A stretch of DNA of 64,000 nucleotides, taken from contig JAEUKI010000055.1 of the NCBI GenBank assembly GCA_016793325.1, forward strand, positions 231,111-295,110, given 5' to 3'. The notes under the pieces are model-generated. The model was given only the letters and a program-made list of their open reading frames with translations. It ran no database searches and had not been told where the DNA came from. Below, piece after piece: positions 8,316 to 17,279 of the stretch; the stretch's first letter is position 1, and every line of letters starts with the position of its first letter. The stretch comes from Myxococcales bacterium (GTDB lineage: Bacteria; Myxococcota_A; Polyangia; Polyangiales; Ga0077539). Position numbers and translations under genes: made by a program.

Positions 8316-9143
8316 ATGGCCGACGCGAAGCGAACACCCGAGCACGGTCCGTTTCGCGCAGAGCAACTGCGCGAGGGCGACCGCTACGAGCTGTCCAAGG
8401 GGCACGCGATCTACTGCGCTCCCTCGGGGGGAAGACACGGCGGAGCGAACGCGATCGGAGCGCTCGTGCTCGGGTCCGATCCGAAGGTGACCGAGGTGGG
8501 CATCGACGTGGGCTACAGCCCAGCGAGCGACGAGCTGCGGTCGCCGGATGTCTCCGTCGGCAACGTCCCGAACGCGCCCGGTTGGGTCGCTGGCGCGCCC
8601 GCGCTCGCCCTCGAGTACGCCGACCGGGGAACGGACGAGGGCGAGCTCCAAGAGAAGATCGCGTCGCTGCTCACCGCGGGCACGCGCTGGGTGTGGGTCG
8701 TGCGGCTCGTCGGCGTTCGGCGGGTCGAAGTGTACGAGCAGGGACAGCCGCCCCGCGTGCGGGCCGACGGAGAGCAGCTCGAGGCGCCCGATGTGTTGGC
8801 GAACCCCGTTCCGGTCGCAGCCCTGTTCGACCGCGATGCGGCCCTCGACGCGTCGCTACGCAACATGGTTCAGCGTCAGGGCTTCGCCTCGCTCCCCGAC
8901 GCGCTCGCCCGGAGTCGCGAGCAAGGTGTCGAAGAAGGCATCGAGAAGGGCATCGAGAAGGGCATCGAGAAGGGCATCGAGACTGGCGAAGCGCTCGCCA
9001 TGCGCCGCTCGATCGAGACCTTGTGCGCGACGTTCGAGATCGACGTCGACGACGCGCGACGCGCAGCCCTTCGCGATGCTTCTGTCGTTGAGCTCCGCGC
9101 CCTCTTCGACGCGATCTTGCGCGACAGGGCTTGGCCGCGCTGA
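8316..9143 (+). CDS. Uma2-family putative endonuclease (DUF820)
   Basis: 275 residues from ATG 8316. Uma2/DUF820 proteins have a restriction-endonuclease-like fold. The family pattern is visible: VGIDVGYSPASDELRSPDVS (SPDVS carries the conserved Asp), then APALALEYADRGTDEGELQEK with E...K, and LTAGTRWVWVVRLVGVRRVE. The C-terminal third is a helical extension with four GIEKGIEK-type repeats (a 12-bp tandem repeat in DNA) and an acidic-basic helix ending RALFDAILRDRAWPR; such tails are common in transposase-like and Uma2 proteins. A -10-like TAACGT sits 11 bases upstream of the ATG. Cellular role unknown. Confidence 0.78.
   Translation: MADAKRTPEHGPFRAEQLREGDRYELSKGHAIYCAPSGGRHGGANAIGALVLGSDPKVTEVGIDVGYSPASDELRSPDVSVGNVPNAPGWVAGAPALALEYADRGTDEGELQEKIASLLTAGTRWVWVVRLVGVRRVEVYEQGQPPRVRADGEQLEAPDVLANPVPVAALFDRDAALDASLRNMVQRQGFASLPDALARSREQGVEEGIEKGIEKGIEKGIETGEALAMRRSIETLCATFEIDVDDARRAALRDASVVELRALFDAILRDRAWPR
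8937..8984 (+). repeat. 12-bp tandem repeat x4 inside the Uma2 gene
   Basis: GGCATCGAGAAG is repeated three times exactly and a fourth time as GGCATCGAGACT. It encodes GIEKGIEKGIEKGIET. Slippage would change length in steps of four residues without shifting the frame. Confidence 0.9.
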
Positions 9144-9165
9144 GCGACCTTCGATCGCGACGCAA

Positions 9166-10221
9166 TCAATCGTGCGTCGTGGGCATGGCGCTCTCGCCGT
9201 CGCGCGCGTTTGCGCCGAGGTAGTACAACTGTGAGCGCCCGCCGCTGACGAGGGCCTCGATCACGTCGCCGGGCGTGAGCACGAAGGACGAGGTCTCGGC
9301 GCCGTTGCGAAGCAGCGACGCGCGCTTGGTCACTTGAACGACGTAGCGCTTGAAGCCGTTGTTCGCCGCGCCGCCGTCGCTCTCCATCACAGCGCGTTGG
9401 TACGTGAGCGCGGCGATCGCGTCGTCCGTGGCCGACGAGCTCCCTTGGCTGACGCTGCCCGACGCCGTGATGATGCTCTTGGCGGACAACGGTTGAACCC
9501 ACATCGAGTTGTTGCGCACCGTCAGGATGATCCCGAGTCGGCCCGGGGGGAGGTGTTCGCCGCCGTAGAGCATTCCGGGGTCGATCTTGCGCGGCTCGTC
9601 GCTGGCGACGTCGGCGTCGGCCACGATCTCGCCGTCGCGGCTCGCGGGAACCCACACAATCAACTCGCCCGACGCGCACAACACCGGCCAGCATCCGCGC
9701 GCCCACAGCGCCGCGAGGGGGCCCCACGGAGACGGGCCTCGGTGCTCGACCTTCTCGAGCACTCGACCGATGTGAACGTGTCGGTACAGCGTGAAGAACC
9801 CTGGCAACAGCAGGTTCCACGCAGGGCGCCACGACGCGGGGAGCGGGACCGCGCTCTCTTCGAGCCTCGCGCGAAACGACGCGAGCGCGTCGGGGATCGA
9901 CGCGGCGTGCGGCTCGAGGCGCATCCGGTGCTCCATCACGCGGGTCATCGCGTTGCGCCAGTCGGCGTTCTCGGGGTCCGGGTTGCTGTGCGCGCCTTCG
10001 GCGATGACCTTCGTCCATCGCGCGCTCGCCTCGCGCGCCGATCGCGTGACGAACAGCCGCGCCGGACGAAGCTCTTTGGACGCGTAGCGCTCGAAGCACG
10101 CCGTGAGCTCGTCGGCGTACCCCGCGAGCGTGACCTCTGCGTCTCGATCGAGCCTCGTGATCGCCGCTTCGGGACGAAGCCACTGCGCCTCGTCGAGTGC
10201 CTGTTGCAGCTCGTCGCTCAT
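9166..10221 (-). CDS. Uncharacterised cytoplasmic protein
   Basis: 351 residues from ATG 10221 (GTG 10227 two codons earlier is possible). No signal peptide or membrane segment is evident. Notable stretches are KELRPARLFVTRSAREASARW, split here as KELRPARLFV and TRSAREASARW, and WGPLAALWARGCWPVLCASG, a Trp-rich block followed by LIVWVP. The C-terminal region has GFKRYVVQVTKRASLL and a Gly/Ser-rich middle. I do not recognise a family. A -10-like TATCCT lies a few bases upstream of the start. It is the last gene of a minus-strand run shared with the DUF1415-like and 503-residue proteins, separated by ~30 bp. Confidence 0.7.
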   Translation of the reverse strand: MSDELQQALDEAQWLRPEAAITRLDRDAEVTLAGYADELTACFERYASKELRPARLFVTRSAREASARWTKVIAEGAHSNPDPENADWRNAMTRVMEHRMRLEPHAASIPDALASFRARLEESAVPLPASWRPAWNLLLPGFFTLYRHVHIGRVLEKVEHRGPSPWGPLAALWARGCWPVLCASGELIVWVPASRDGEIVADADVASDEPRKIDPGMLYGGEHLPPGRLGIILTVRNNSMWVQPLSAKSIITASGSVSQGSSSATDDAIAALTYQRAVMESDGGAANNGFKRYVVQVTKRASLLRNGAETSSFVLTPGDVIEALVSGGRSQLYYLGANARDGESAMPTTHD

Positions 10222-10252
10222 CGCCACAGAGGATAGCGCGGATCGACAACGC

Positions 10253-10975
10253 TCACCGCAGACGGCGGGGCGCGATCCCGAGCGCGCCGTAGCGCTCGTC
10301 GCGCTCGCGCAGAATGTCGTCGAGGATCGCCGTGATCTCGTCGACGCCGCGCGTTCGAACGGTCTGCAAATTCGCCCGCGCGATGCGCTCGGCCAGCGGG
10401 AGCCGCTCTTCTTCGGTCCGCGCGGCGAGCGATCGCACGTACGCCTCGAGCTGGTCCGGCGGGACGTACTTCGTCTCGGCCGGGTCGCGAGACCGCATGC
10501 GAACCAGCACCGAGTGCCGGACGAGTTGAATTGTGGGGTCCGGCGTTCGGCGGATGTACGAGACGAGCCGCGCGGGCGACCCGAGGTCTGGCTCTGCGTC
10601 GGGATGAAAAGCCGCTGCTGCGAACTGCTTGGACAACGGCCGCGGGGTCTTCGCGTCGAGGTCGTGCAGCTCGGCCACGAATCGATGCCAATCGGTTCGT
10701 CCCAGCGTGACCCGCGGAAACAGCACGAGGCCGATTTCGATCTGCTCGTCCGCCGCGAGCTCGTCGGCGATCGCGAGGACCGACGCGTGCGTGGGGTCTC
10801 GCTGCGCGCACACCGTCACACGAACAGCGCCGTCGAGCCGTGCTCTTTCGGCGTACGGACAGAAGTCCATCGCCTCGACGATCTCGTGTTGGTACCGCGC
10901 GTAGACGAGCCTCGCGGCGCGATCGAGCGCTGGGTTGCTGTCGTCGGTCTCGTCGGGATCGCGCGCGGCGGACAA
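10253..10975 (-). CDS. DUF1415-like protein
   Basis: 240 residues. DUF1415 proteins have an N-terminal CPFA motif and a central FHP block of unknown function. Here EIVEAMDFCPYAERAR gives CPYA, KQFAAAAFHPDAEP gives the FHP block, and YIRRTPDPTIQLVRHSVL corresponds to the family's R-S-P-x-P-t-x-x-L-L-R segment. No transmembrane segment. Its start follows the stop of the 503-residue gene by 3 bases, so the two are almost certainly co-transcribed and translationally coupled. Function unknown; family assignment is by motif only. Confidence 0.72.
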   Translation of the reverse strand: MSAARDPDETDDSNPALDRAARLVYARYQHEIVEAMDFCPYAERARLDGAVRVTVCAQRDPTHASVLAIADELAADEQIEIGLVLFPRVTLGRTDWHRFVAELHDLDAKTPRPLSKQFAAAAFHPDAEPDLGSPARLVSYIRRTPDPTIQLVRHSVLVRMRSRDPAETKYVPPDQLEAYVRSLAARTEEERLPLAERIARANLQTVRTRGVDEITAILDDILRERDERYGALGIAPRRLR

Positions 10976-10978
10976 CGG

Positions 10979-12490
10979 TCAACCCTCGGGGGGCACCAGC
11001 GCTTCGGCGTCGAAGAGCGAGAGCTGCGACCAGGGTTCGACGTTTCCGCCGGCGAGGCGCTGGGCGAGCTGCGCGGCGTGCTTGTAGAGGCGGCCCAGCT
11101 GGCGCGTGCGCGCGGTGCGTTCGCGCTGGGGTTCGACGCGGAATTTCCACATGGTGGACCCGGCGTCGTCGCGCGCGGGCTTGAGCCAGTCGGACCACTC
11201 GTACGCCGCGGCCTCCGAGAGGACCTTTCGAACGAGGTCCGCGTGGCCCTGCGTCGCGCGGCCTTCGCCGAGCATCCCGTCGAGCAGCGAGGACACGCTC
11301 ACCGTCGCTGCGCCGCGGAGCCACTGGGCCACGGTCTCGGCGAGGATCGCCGCGGCGACGCGGTCGAGCGCGTCGCGCTCTTCGAAGGGCGGCTCGGGCT
11401 TCGCAGGCACGCCGCCTGCGCGGATCTGCAGCAACGGGTCGAGCGAGAAGTCCGCGTGAACGTGAAACTGCACATTGGACAAGAAGCGTAGCGCGACGCA
11501 GGCGGGCGTCCCGGGCGCGAGCTCGATCGCGAGGCCGTCGCGCGAGAGCTCGACCACGGCCGTGCGCGCGGTGTCGAGATCCACCACGCGCGCGCGAAAC
11601 GTGTGATCACCGACGCGCTCGGGCAGCCCCCACAGCGCAAACGGATCGGCGCCGACGAACATGCGCGCCGCCGCCGGCTCGATCGCGTCCGCCCTCCACG
11701 GAACCGGAACGAACACCCGCCGTCCCTTCTGCGCGATCGCGTCGACGAGCGAGCGCAGCGCCTCGTACTCCGCGAAGATCGCGTCGAGGAGCTTCTCGTA
11801 CTGGGCGAACGAGTTGCCCACCGCGGTGCACTTTCCGTCGTGATAGACCTCGACGCGCGCGTAGCTCTCGTCTTCGCCCACGCGAAGCTGCACCGAGCTC
11901 ACGCTCGTCGCGCCCGGAAGGACGTCTTTTTCGCGCAGCGCAGCGAGGGTCTTGGCCGCGGTCGCCGCCCAGAATCGCAGCGTCACGACGTCGATCCCGT
12001 CGCGCTTGTCCGCGCCTTCGCTCCCGCCTCGCAGCGGCCTCCGGTCGTGCTTGAGCGAAAACAGCACGAGCGGAGAGCCTGTCGCGAGCGCCAGCGACTC
12101 GAGCCGCGACGGCAACAGCCTCAACGGCGTGAGAAACGGCGTCGCTGTGGTGAGCAGCTCGTGCACGCGGTCGGCGTCCTTGACGCTCGCGGCGACGTGG
12201 AGCCTCCACGGGCGACCCGGGGTCGCGTCGAGCCAGGACACTTGCTCCCCTGCGACGAGCGCCACGAGCTCGGGCTCGTCCGTCGCTTCGACGGCGATGC
12301 CCTGCGTCGCGAGCGCGCTCGCGAGGTGCGATCGAAGATCCGTGAGCACGGGGCCGTGCGCTTCGAGGAGGTACGTCTTGAGCGCTGCGCGTCCTTCGAT
12401 GTCTTCGTCTCCGCTCGAAGCGCGGACAGAAGCGGACATCTGCCGCGCCAAGAGCACCGAGAGGTCTGCGCGAGTTCGTACGATGGCCAT
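10979..12490 (-). CDS. Uncharacterised 503-residue protein divergent from the VWA-MoxR cassette
   Basis: Starts at ATG 12490 and reads MAIVRTRADLSVLLARQMS. The frame is open further upstream but that part is antisense to the VWA gene. No signal peptide, no membrane segment and no motif that I recognise. Features: LRLLPSRLESLALATGSPLV, a mid-region DVVTLRFWAATAAKTLAALR, and a C-terminal WSQLSLFDAEALVPPEG. It is 85 bp from the divergent VWA gene, with TATCGT as a possible -10 on its side, and is followed at 3 bp by the DUF1415-like gene. Conserved divergence from the cassette would suggest a linked role; that is untested. Confidence 0.7.
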   Translation of the reverse strand: MAIVRTRADLSVLLARQMSASVRASSGDEDIEGRAALKTYLLEAHGPVLTDLRSHLASALATQGIAVEATDEPELVALVAGEQVSWLDATPGRPWRLHVAASVKDADRVHELLTTATPFLTPLRLLPSRLESLALATGSPLVLFSLKHDRRPLRGGSEGADKRDGIDVVTLRFWAATAAKTLAALREKDVLPGATSVSSVQLRVGEDESYARVEVYHDGKCTAVGNSFAQYEKLLDAIFAEYEALRSLVDAIAQKGRRVFVPVPWRADAIEPAAARMFVGADPFALWGLPERVGDHTFRARVVDLDTARTAVVELSRDGLAIELAPGTPACVALRFLSNVQFHVHADFSLDPLLQIRAGGVPAKPEPPFEERDALDRVAAAILAETVAQWLRGAATVSVSSLLDGMLGEGRATQGHADLVRKVLSEAAAYEWSDWLKPARDDAGSTMWKFRVEPQRERTARTRQLGRLYKHAAQLAQRLAGGNVEPWSQLSLFDAEALVPPEG

Positions 12491-12575
12491 GGGCGCGCGG
12501 ACGATACCCGCGATCGATGCGATCACGCCAAAACGATGCCGTCTTTCGTCGTACGCTCCGTGCCCGTAAGGCTGA

Positions 12576-13964
12576 ATGGCAAAGCTCCAGCTCCACACGC
12601 ACGCGGCGCGGCTACCCGAGATCGGAACCTCGCCCCGCCACGCGTTCGCGCTCATCGAAATCGGCGGCGAAATGACCGCGTCCGAGCTCGCGGAGTCCAC
12701 GCGGGCCCCGCTGTGCATGGCGCTCGCGATCGACGCGTCGAGCTCGATGCGCGGCGCGCGGTTCGCGTTGGCCGTCCAGGCCGCGAGGGACGTGATCGAC
12801 GCCCTCGGTCCCGAGGATCGCTTCGCCGTGGTGACGTTCGACCGCGTCGCCCGCGTCGTGTGCGCGCCCACCGCGGCGGATCCCGAGAGCAAAGCGGACG
12901 CGCGTCGCGCCCTCGACCACATCGCGACCGCGACGGGGACCAACATCTCCGCCGCGTGGCGCGAGTGCGACGACGCGCTCTCTCGCTGGATGATCCCCGA
13001 CGCGGCGCGACGGATCGTGATCCTGACCGATGGGCTTCCGTCGCACGGCGAGATCGAGCCCGAGGCGCTCCGAAGGCTCGTCCGCGCGGGGCTCGATCGC
13101 GGGGTCGAGACCAACGTCGTCGGCGTAGGGGACGCGATCGACGAGCGGCTGTGCGCGCTGATCGCCGCCGCGGGCGGAGGGCGGTTTCACTTCTTGCGCG
13201 ACGCAGCGCAAGTGGCGCCCGTGATCGCGTACGAAGTCGAGGGCGCCCGGAGGCTCGTCGCGACGGACGTCTCGCTGTTCATCACGTTTACGCCGCGCGT
13301 GACGCGCGCAGAGGTGATGCACAAGCTCCCGTGCCGACCGGACAAGCGCACGATGGAGGTCTCGATCGGGCCCGTGAGCGCGGGCTCGCCGCGCGTCGTG
13401 CTCTTGCAGTTCGAGCTCGACGACCCCACGACAGAGGCCCCTGTGTTCGAAGCCTTCGCTCGAGGAAACTGGGCTGCCCCGAGACCCGCTCGCGCCACGA
13501 GCACGGGCTTCGCCCTCGGCGCGCGCGCGCTGCTCGAGGGCCCTGGCGGCGATCCGCGCGAGGGCATGGCGGCTCCGTCCGTCGTGACGCTCCCAGAGGG
13601 TTTCGGGACGCCAGAGTCCCGTAGGCGCATCGCCAAGGCGGTCTTGTGGATGCGCACCGTGGCCGAGATTCGCTCGGCGTGGGACGCAGTCGAGGCCAAC
13701 GACGAGGGCGCGGTGCGGCGCCGGATGGGCCGCGCGCAGTCGTTGCGAAGGCAGCTCTCGGACGCGGGCCTGCTCGACAAATCCGAGCTCGACGCGCTGC
13801 CGGACTTGAGCGCGCTCGAGCGCGTGATGCTCGGTCCGAAGAACGCGCAGCAAGAAGTCCTTCGGCGGACGTGGCACGCGATCGATCACAACACCAACGC
13901 GTCGCTCGTCGTCGAGCGCGGCGGGAGCGTGATCGATCCGAGCGAGGGCGAGCCGAAGCCCTGA
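12576..13964 (+). CDS. Von Willebrand factor A domain protein
   Basis: 462 residues, cytoplasmic (no signal peptide). Residues ~48-200 form a VWA domain with an intact metal-ion-dependent adhesion site: ALAIDASSSMRGARF (D-x-S-x-S), the Thr at TATGTNI, and RRIVILTDGLPSHGE (D-G). The following ~100 residues are beta-rich (SLFITFTPRVTRAEVM), and the C-terminus is helical. First gene of a plus-strand set with a MoxR ATPase and a DUF2201 protein, a grouping in which VWA proteins act with the AAA+ ATPase in chaperone- or chelatase-like assemblies. TACGCT at 12552-12557 is a -10-like hexamer. Client unknown. Confidence 0.88.
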   Translation: MAKLQLHTHAARLPEIGTSPRHAFALIEIGGEMTASELAESTRAPLCMALAIDASSSMRGARFALAVQAARDVIDALGPEDRFAVVTFDRVARVVCAPTAADPESKADARRALDHIATATGTNISAAWRECDDALSRWMIPDAARRIVILTDGLPSHGEIEPEALRRLVRAGLDRGVETNVVGVGDAIDERLCALIAAAGGGRFHFLRDAAQVAPVIAYEVEGARRLVATDVSLFITFTPRVTRAEVMHKLPCRPDKRTMEVSIGPVSAGSPRVVLLQFELDDPTTEAPVFEAFARGNWAAPRPARATSTGFALGARALLEGPGGDPREGMAAPSVVTLPEGFGTPESRRRIAKAVLWMRTVAEIRSAWDAVEANDEGAVRRRMGRAQSLRRQLSDAGLLDKSELDALPDLSALERVMLGPKNAQQEVLRRTWHAIDHNTNASLVVERGGSVIDPSEGEPKP

Positions 13965-14019
13965 GCGCTCGCGAGCGCACACCCACTTCATCCATCACCC
14001 ACGAAATCAAAGAGAACTC

Positions 14020-15045
14020 ATGGCTTCAGTGCGCGAATCGAAAGACATGATCCGATCGATGCTCGACGGATCGCACGACCCTTCGGGCCCCCTCACGCTC
14101 ATGCTCTGGGGCGCCCCCGGGATCGGAAAGACGTCGCTCGTCGCGCAGGCCGCGCGCGAAGCCGGCGTGGGATTTCGCTCGGTGATCTCGCACTTGTACC
14201 AGCCCGTCGACGTCCTCGGGCTGCCGTACATCGTCGAGGGGCGCTGCGAGTACGCGCCGCCGGCGGCGTTTCCCGAAGTGGCCCGCGACGGAGAGCGCGG
14301 GGTGTTCTTCTTGGACGAGCTGCCCAACTGCGTCCCGGCGATGCAGTCCGCGTGGGGCATCGTCGTGCTCGAGCGGAGCACGAAGCATTTCAAGTTTCCC
14401 CCGGGCTGGTTGATTGTGTGTGCGGGAAACCGCGAGGGCGACCGCGCCGGCGCCTCGCGCCTCGTGTCCGCGCTCGAAAACCGCCTGTGTCACGTGCAGG
14501 TCGAGCCGTCGCGGGACGAGTTTCTCAACTACGCGGTCGCGCGCGGGATGCACCCGAGCGTCCCTGCGTTTCTGCAAGAGCGGCCGGACATGCTGCTCAA
14601 GTTCGACCCGAAGAGCGCCGAGCGGGCCTTCGCGTCGCCGCGCGCGTGGGAGCGCGTGTCCGACGTGATGAAGCTTCGGATCAACGAAGCGGCGCGGGTC
14701 GAGATGCTGAAGGGCTGCATCGGCTCGGGCGCAGCGGTGGAGTTCAACGCGTTTTGCAAGGTGTTCGACGAGCTCCCGCGGCTCGAGGACGTGCTCGCGG
14801 GCAACGTTGATTTGCGAGCGATTCTCCGGCCCGATTTGCTGCGCGCGATCGTGTACTCCGTGCTCGCCTGGGTGGGCACCGCCCCCAAGGAGCGCATGAA
14901 TACTGGCTCAGCGGTCGCGCTCAACATGTCCGACGAGTGGGCGATGCTGCTCGTCACGAGGCTCTACGAGCTCGACCGCGGCGGGTTCGTGAAGACCGAG
15001 TCGTGGCCGAAGATCTCCGCGCGGCTCGGGAGGTTTCTCACGTGA
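14020..15045 (+). CDS. MoxR-family AAA+ ATPase
   Basis: 341 residues. ATP-driven chaperone or remodelling ATPase of the MoxR type. Walker A is WGAPGIGKTSLVAQ, Walker B is GVFFLDELPN, sensor 1 is LIVCAGNREGD, and the arginine-containing SALENRLCHVQV corresponds to the MoxR sensor/Arg finger region. Lies 55 bp after the VWA gene and overlaps the next gene by 4 bp (GTGA), so MoxR and DUF2201 are translationally coupled. MoxR proteins typically pair with VWA proteins to mature or insert cofactors in partner complexes; the partner here is not evident. Its N-terminus starts directly with the ATPase domain, without an extra regulatory domain. Confidence 0.92.
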   Translation: MASVRESKDMIRSMLDGSHDPSGPLTLMLWGAPGIGKTSLVAQAAREAGVGFRSVISHLYQPVDVLGLPYIVEGRCEYAPPAAFPEVARDGERGVFFLDELPNCVPAMQSAWGIVVLERSTKHFKFPPGWLIVCAGNREGDRAGASRLVSALENRLCHVQVEPSRDEFLNYAVARGMHPSVPAFLQERPDMLLKFDPKSAERAFASPRAWERVSDVMKLRINEAARVEMLKGCIGSGAAVEFNAFCKVFDELPRLEDVLAGNVDLRAILRPDLLRAIVYSVLAWVGTAPKERMNTGSAVALNMSDEWAMLLVTRLYELDRGGFVKTESWPKISARLGRFLT

Positions 15046-16169
15046 GCGAAAACAAGAACGGACCCAAGGGCGAGCCCGTCCCCGCGGCGCTGCGCGAGAA
15101 GCTGCTCGAGGCGCGGGCGCGGCTGCTGTTGCGGTTTCCGTTCTTCGGCTACCTCGTCGCGCACTTGGAAGATCGCGTCGGCGAGCATTCGCTCGAGAGC
15201 TCGTCGACCGACGGACGACACGTGTTTTGGTCGGAGAAATACCTGGCGTCCCTCAACAACGACGACGCGCAGTTCGTCCTGGCGCACCAAGCGCTGCACT
15301 CGGCCCTCGCGCACTTGTCGCGCCGCGCCGAGCGCAACAAGGACAACTGGGACCTCGCCGCGGACGCCACCGTCAACGCGATCCTCTTCGACGCAGGAAT
15401 CAAGACGCGCCGCGAAATCGTGAAGGGCGACCCGCAGAAGTCCGCCGAGGAGCAGTACGTCTACGCGGATCAGCTCGCGAAGCAAAAGGGCGCCAAGGCT
15501 CCCATCGACGATCACTCGGATTGGGACGAGCCCAAGGACCCCAACGACCCCGAAGAGCGCCAGCTCGCGGACCTGTGGCGCGCGGTGATCGCGCAAGCCA
15601 AGCAGTTCGGGAGCGTCCCGAAGTCCATGCAGCGCGCGATCGAGCTGCTCGAGCCCAAGCGCGATTGGCGCGATCTCTTGCGGCAGGGGCTGCAGTTTCC
15701 CGAGGACTACAAGTGGACCCCGACGGACCGTCGCTTCCGCGACGTGCTCTTGCCCACGCTCACGGGCGAGAAGCACCGCGTCGTGATCGCCGTGGACACC
15801 TCGGGCTCGATCTTGGGACAGCAGCTCAACGAGTTTTGGGCGGAGCTCGTCGCGATCCTGCGCAACAACCAGTGCGAAGCGCGCGTTCTCGCGTGCGACG
15901 CCGAGATCCAAAACGAGTGGGACGAGAATCAATTCGACCCGCAAATGCTGCGAGAAGTTCGAGGTGGGGGAGGGACGAGCTTCGTCCCCGTGTTCGACCG
16001 GGTCGCCGAGTATGCGGTGACGGGGTGGAGGCCCGAGGCCGTCGTGTACCTCACGGACTTGGACGGGAGCTTTCCCGACGAAGAGCCCGACGTGCGGACG
16101 ATCTGGGTCGTCGGCCCCAAGGACGCGAAGAAGAGCGCGCCGTTCGGCGAAGTGGTCAGCGTGGAGTGA
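15042..16169 (+). CDS. DUF2201 protein: putative metallopeptidase plus VWA-like domain
   Basis: 375 residues from GTG 15042, which overlaps the MoxR stop by 4 bases. The N-terminal half has the family's zinc-like helix AHQALHSALAHLSRR (H-x3-H-x4-H pattern) and a downstream AADATVNAILFD that fits the 'putative metal-dependent peptidase' domain. The C-terminal half is VWA-like: VVIAVDTSGSILGQQLNEF (D-T-S-G-S), the middle GGGGTSF, and AVVYLTDLDGSFPD. Such two-domain proteins are regularly encoded next to MoxR ATPases. Enzymatic activity has not been shown for most members; the protease label is by motif. Confidence 0.88.
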   Translation: MSENKNGPKGEPVPAALREKLLEARARLLLRFPFFGYLVAHLEDRVGEHSLESSSTDGRHVFWSEKYLASLNNDDAQFVLAHQALHSALAHLSRRAERNKDNWDLAADATVNAILFDAGIKTRREIVKGDPQKSAEEQYVYADQLAKQKGAKAPIDDHSDWDEPKDPNDPEERQLADLWRAVIAQAKQFGSVPKSMQRAIELLEPKRDWRDLLRQGLQFPEDYKWTPTDRRFRDVLLPTLTGEKHRVVIAVDTSGSILGQQLNEFWAELVAILRNNQCEARVLACDAEIQNEWDENQFDPQMLREVRGGGGTSFVPVFDRVAEYAVTGWRPEAVVYLTDLDGSFPDEEPDVRTIWVVGPKDAKKSAPFGEVVSVE

Positions 16170-16185
16170 GCGGGGGGGGGAGTGC

Positions 16186-17127
16186 TCAGCGCGTACACGC
16201 AGTTCGCGATCGAGCGACCCACTCGGGCATCGGGTCTCGCCGCAGTTCTCTGCCGAAGATCACGGTGAACGCAGCGCCCACGAGCAGCGCGGCTACGAGC
16301 GTCGATGTGGGCCATCCCTTCGCGCCCCGCGGTTCGCCCGACAACGCGAGGTTCACCCGCTTCACCACCTCGTTGCGCGCCAGGGGCGACAGACGCGCGT
16401 CTCTGTGAATCTCGAACGTGGCGCCGCCCTCGCTCGAGACAACGATGCGATGGTCGACAACGCCTCCCGCCGTAGCGAGCGCCTCGCCGGGTGCGAGCTG
16501 AAAATTCAACGGCGTTTCCCACAGAAAAGCGATCGAGACGCGTCGCGTGCGCGCGTCGACGGCGACGCGATGGGTGCGCAGCAGCAGCTCGGCCGTCACA
16601 GCAATCAACCCGACGAGCGTGAGCAACAGCGGAACGAACCCAGCGAACGGCATCACGATCGAGCCGAGGTCGTTGTCGTTGAGCCGGAGCGCGAGACGCG
16701 GACCCGCGCGTCCCGCGAAGAACGCGTCCGCGGCATCGTGGGCATGGGTGACGCAGCCTCCGTTCGACGCGAGGATCGGGGCGACGATCACTCCGCGCGG
16801 GCTTCGGCCGGTGACGAGCGTCGCGCTGTGCGCATCGCCGAAGTAGAGACCCTCCCTCCGCGTGTCGCTCGTCGGCGCGACGCGGATCGTGACCCCGTCG
16901 AGCGAGCGCACCGAGGGAAAGTACGCAGCGTCATCGTCGTACCAGCACCGCGTCGTCGACCCCGTTCGCTCGCAGAAGAGCGTCGGGTACGGCTCTCGAA
17001 GCCCACACGAGCCGACGAGCAACCACGCGCTGATCACGAGAAACCACAGGCTCGCCGCGCGCACGGACCACCACGCGTGCGCGCCGCCCGAACGCGCAGC
17101 GTCGTTGCTTCGATAGGGAGCGCTCAT
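16186..17127 (-). CDS. Two-segment membrane protein (paralogue of 17280-18248)
   Basis: 313 residues from ATG 17127 (MSAPYRSNDAAR). A first hydrophobic segment (SLWFLVISAWLLVGSCGL) is followed by ~110 residues with conserved Cys and CWYDDDAAYFPS, then GPRLALRLND before a second membrane stretch (FAGFVPLLLTLVGLIAVTAEL), a beta-rich cytoplasmic part RTHRVAVDARTRRVSIAF, and a final segment (TLVAALLVGAAFTVIFG). The next minus-strand gene upstream encodes a protein with the same plan (WLLVGSCSL, AYHDDAALFP, GPRMVLRFNE, RTRRIVIDANRRRVSL), so these are tandem duplicates. Function unknown. Confidence 0.75.
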   Translation of the reverse strand: MSAPYRSNDAARSGGAHAWWSVRAASLWFLVISAWLLVGSCGLREPYPTLFCERTGSTTRCWYDDDAAYFPSVRSLDGVTIRVAPTSDTRREGLYFGDAHSATLVTGRSPRGVIVAPILASNGGCVTHAHDAADAFFAGRAGPRLALRLNDNDLGSIVMPFAGFVPLLLTLVGLIAVTAELLLRTHRVAVDARTRRVSIAFLWETPLNFQLAPGEALATAGGVVDHRIVVSSEGGATFEIHRDARLSPLARNEVVKRVNLALSGEPRGAKGWPTSTLVAALLVGAAFTVIFGRELRRDPMPEWVARSRTACTR

Positions 17128-17238
17128 GGTTCGCGAACGTGCCACCCCGAGCGCGTGTCGAACTCTGCGGAGGGGGCAACGGCGCAGCGTCCAGGGCGAG
17201 CGGCTCGGGGAGCGCGCGAGCGGCGCTAGGTCGCTATG

Positions 17239-17252
17239 AATACAGGTGTATT
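17239..17252. promoter_or_regulatory. AT-rich palindrome AATACA-GG-TGTATT
   Basis: A 6+2+6 dyad in an unusually AT-rich spot between the two paralogous membrane genes, about 110 bases upstream of the 17127 start on the minus strand. On that strand TTGAAT (17252-17257 region) and downstream AT-rich sequence could act as promoter or operator. No terminator-like U tract. Confidence 0.35.
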
Positions 17253-17279
17253 AATTCAACACGCCCCGCGATTGGCCCA

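Noticed and set aside
16168..16182. Run of G residues after the DUF2201 stop as a terminator
   Set aside because: No paired stem or U tract on either strand; simple homopolymer.
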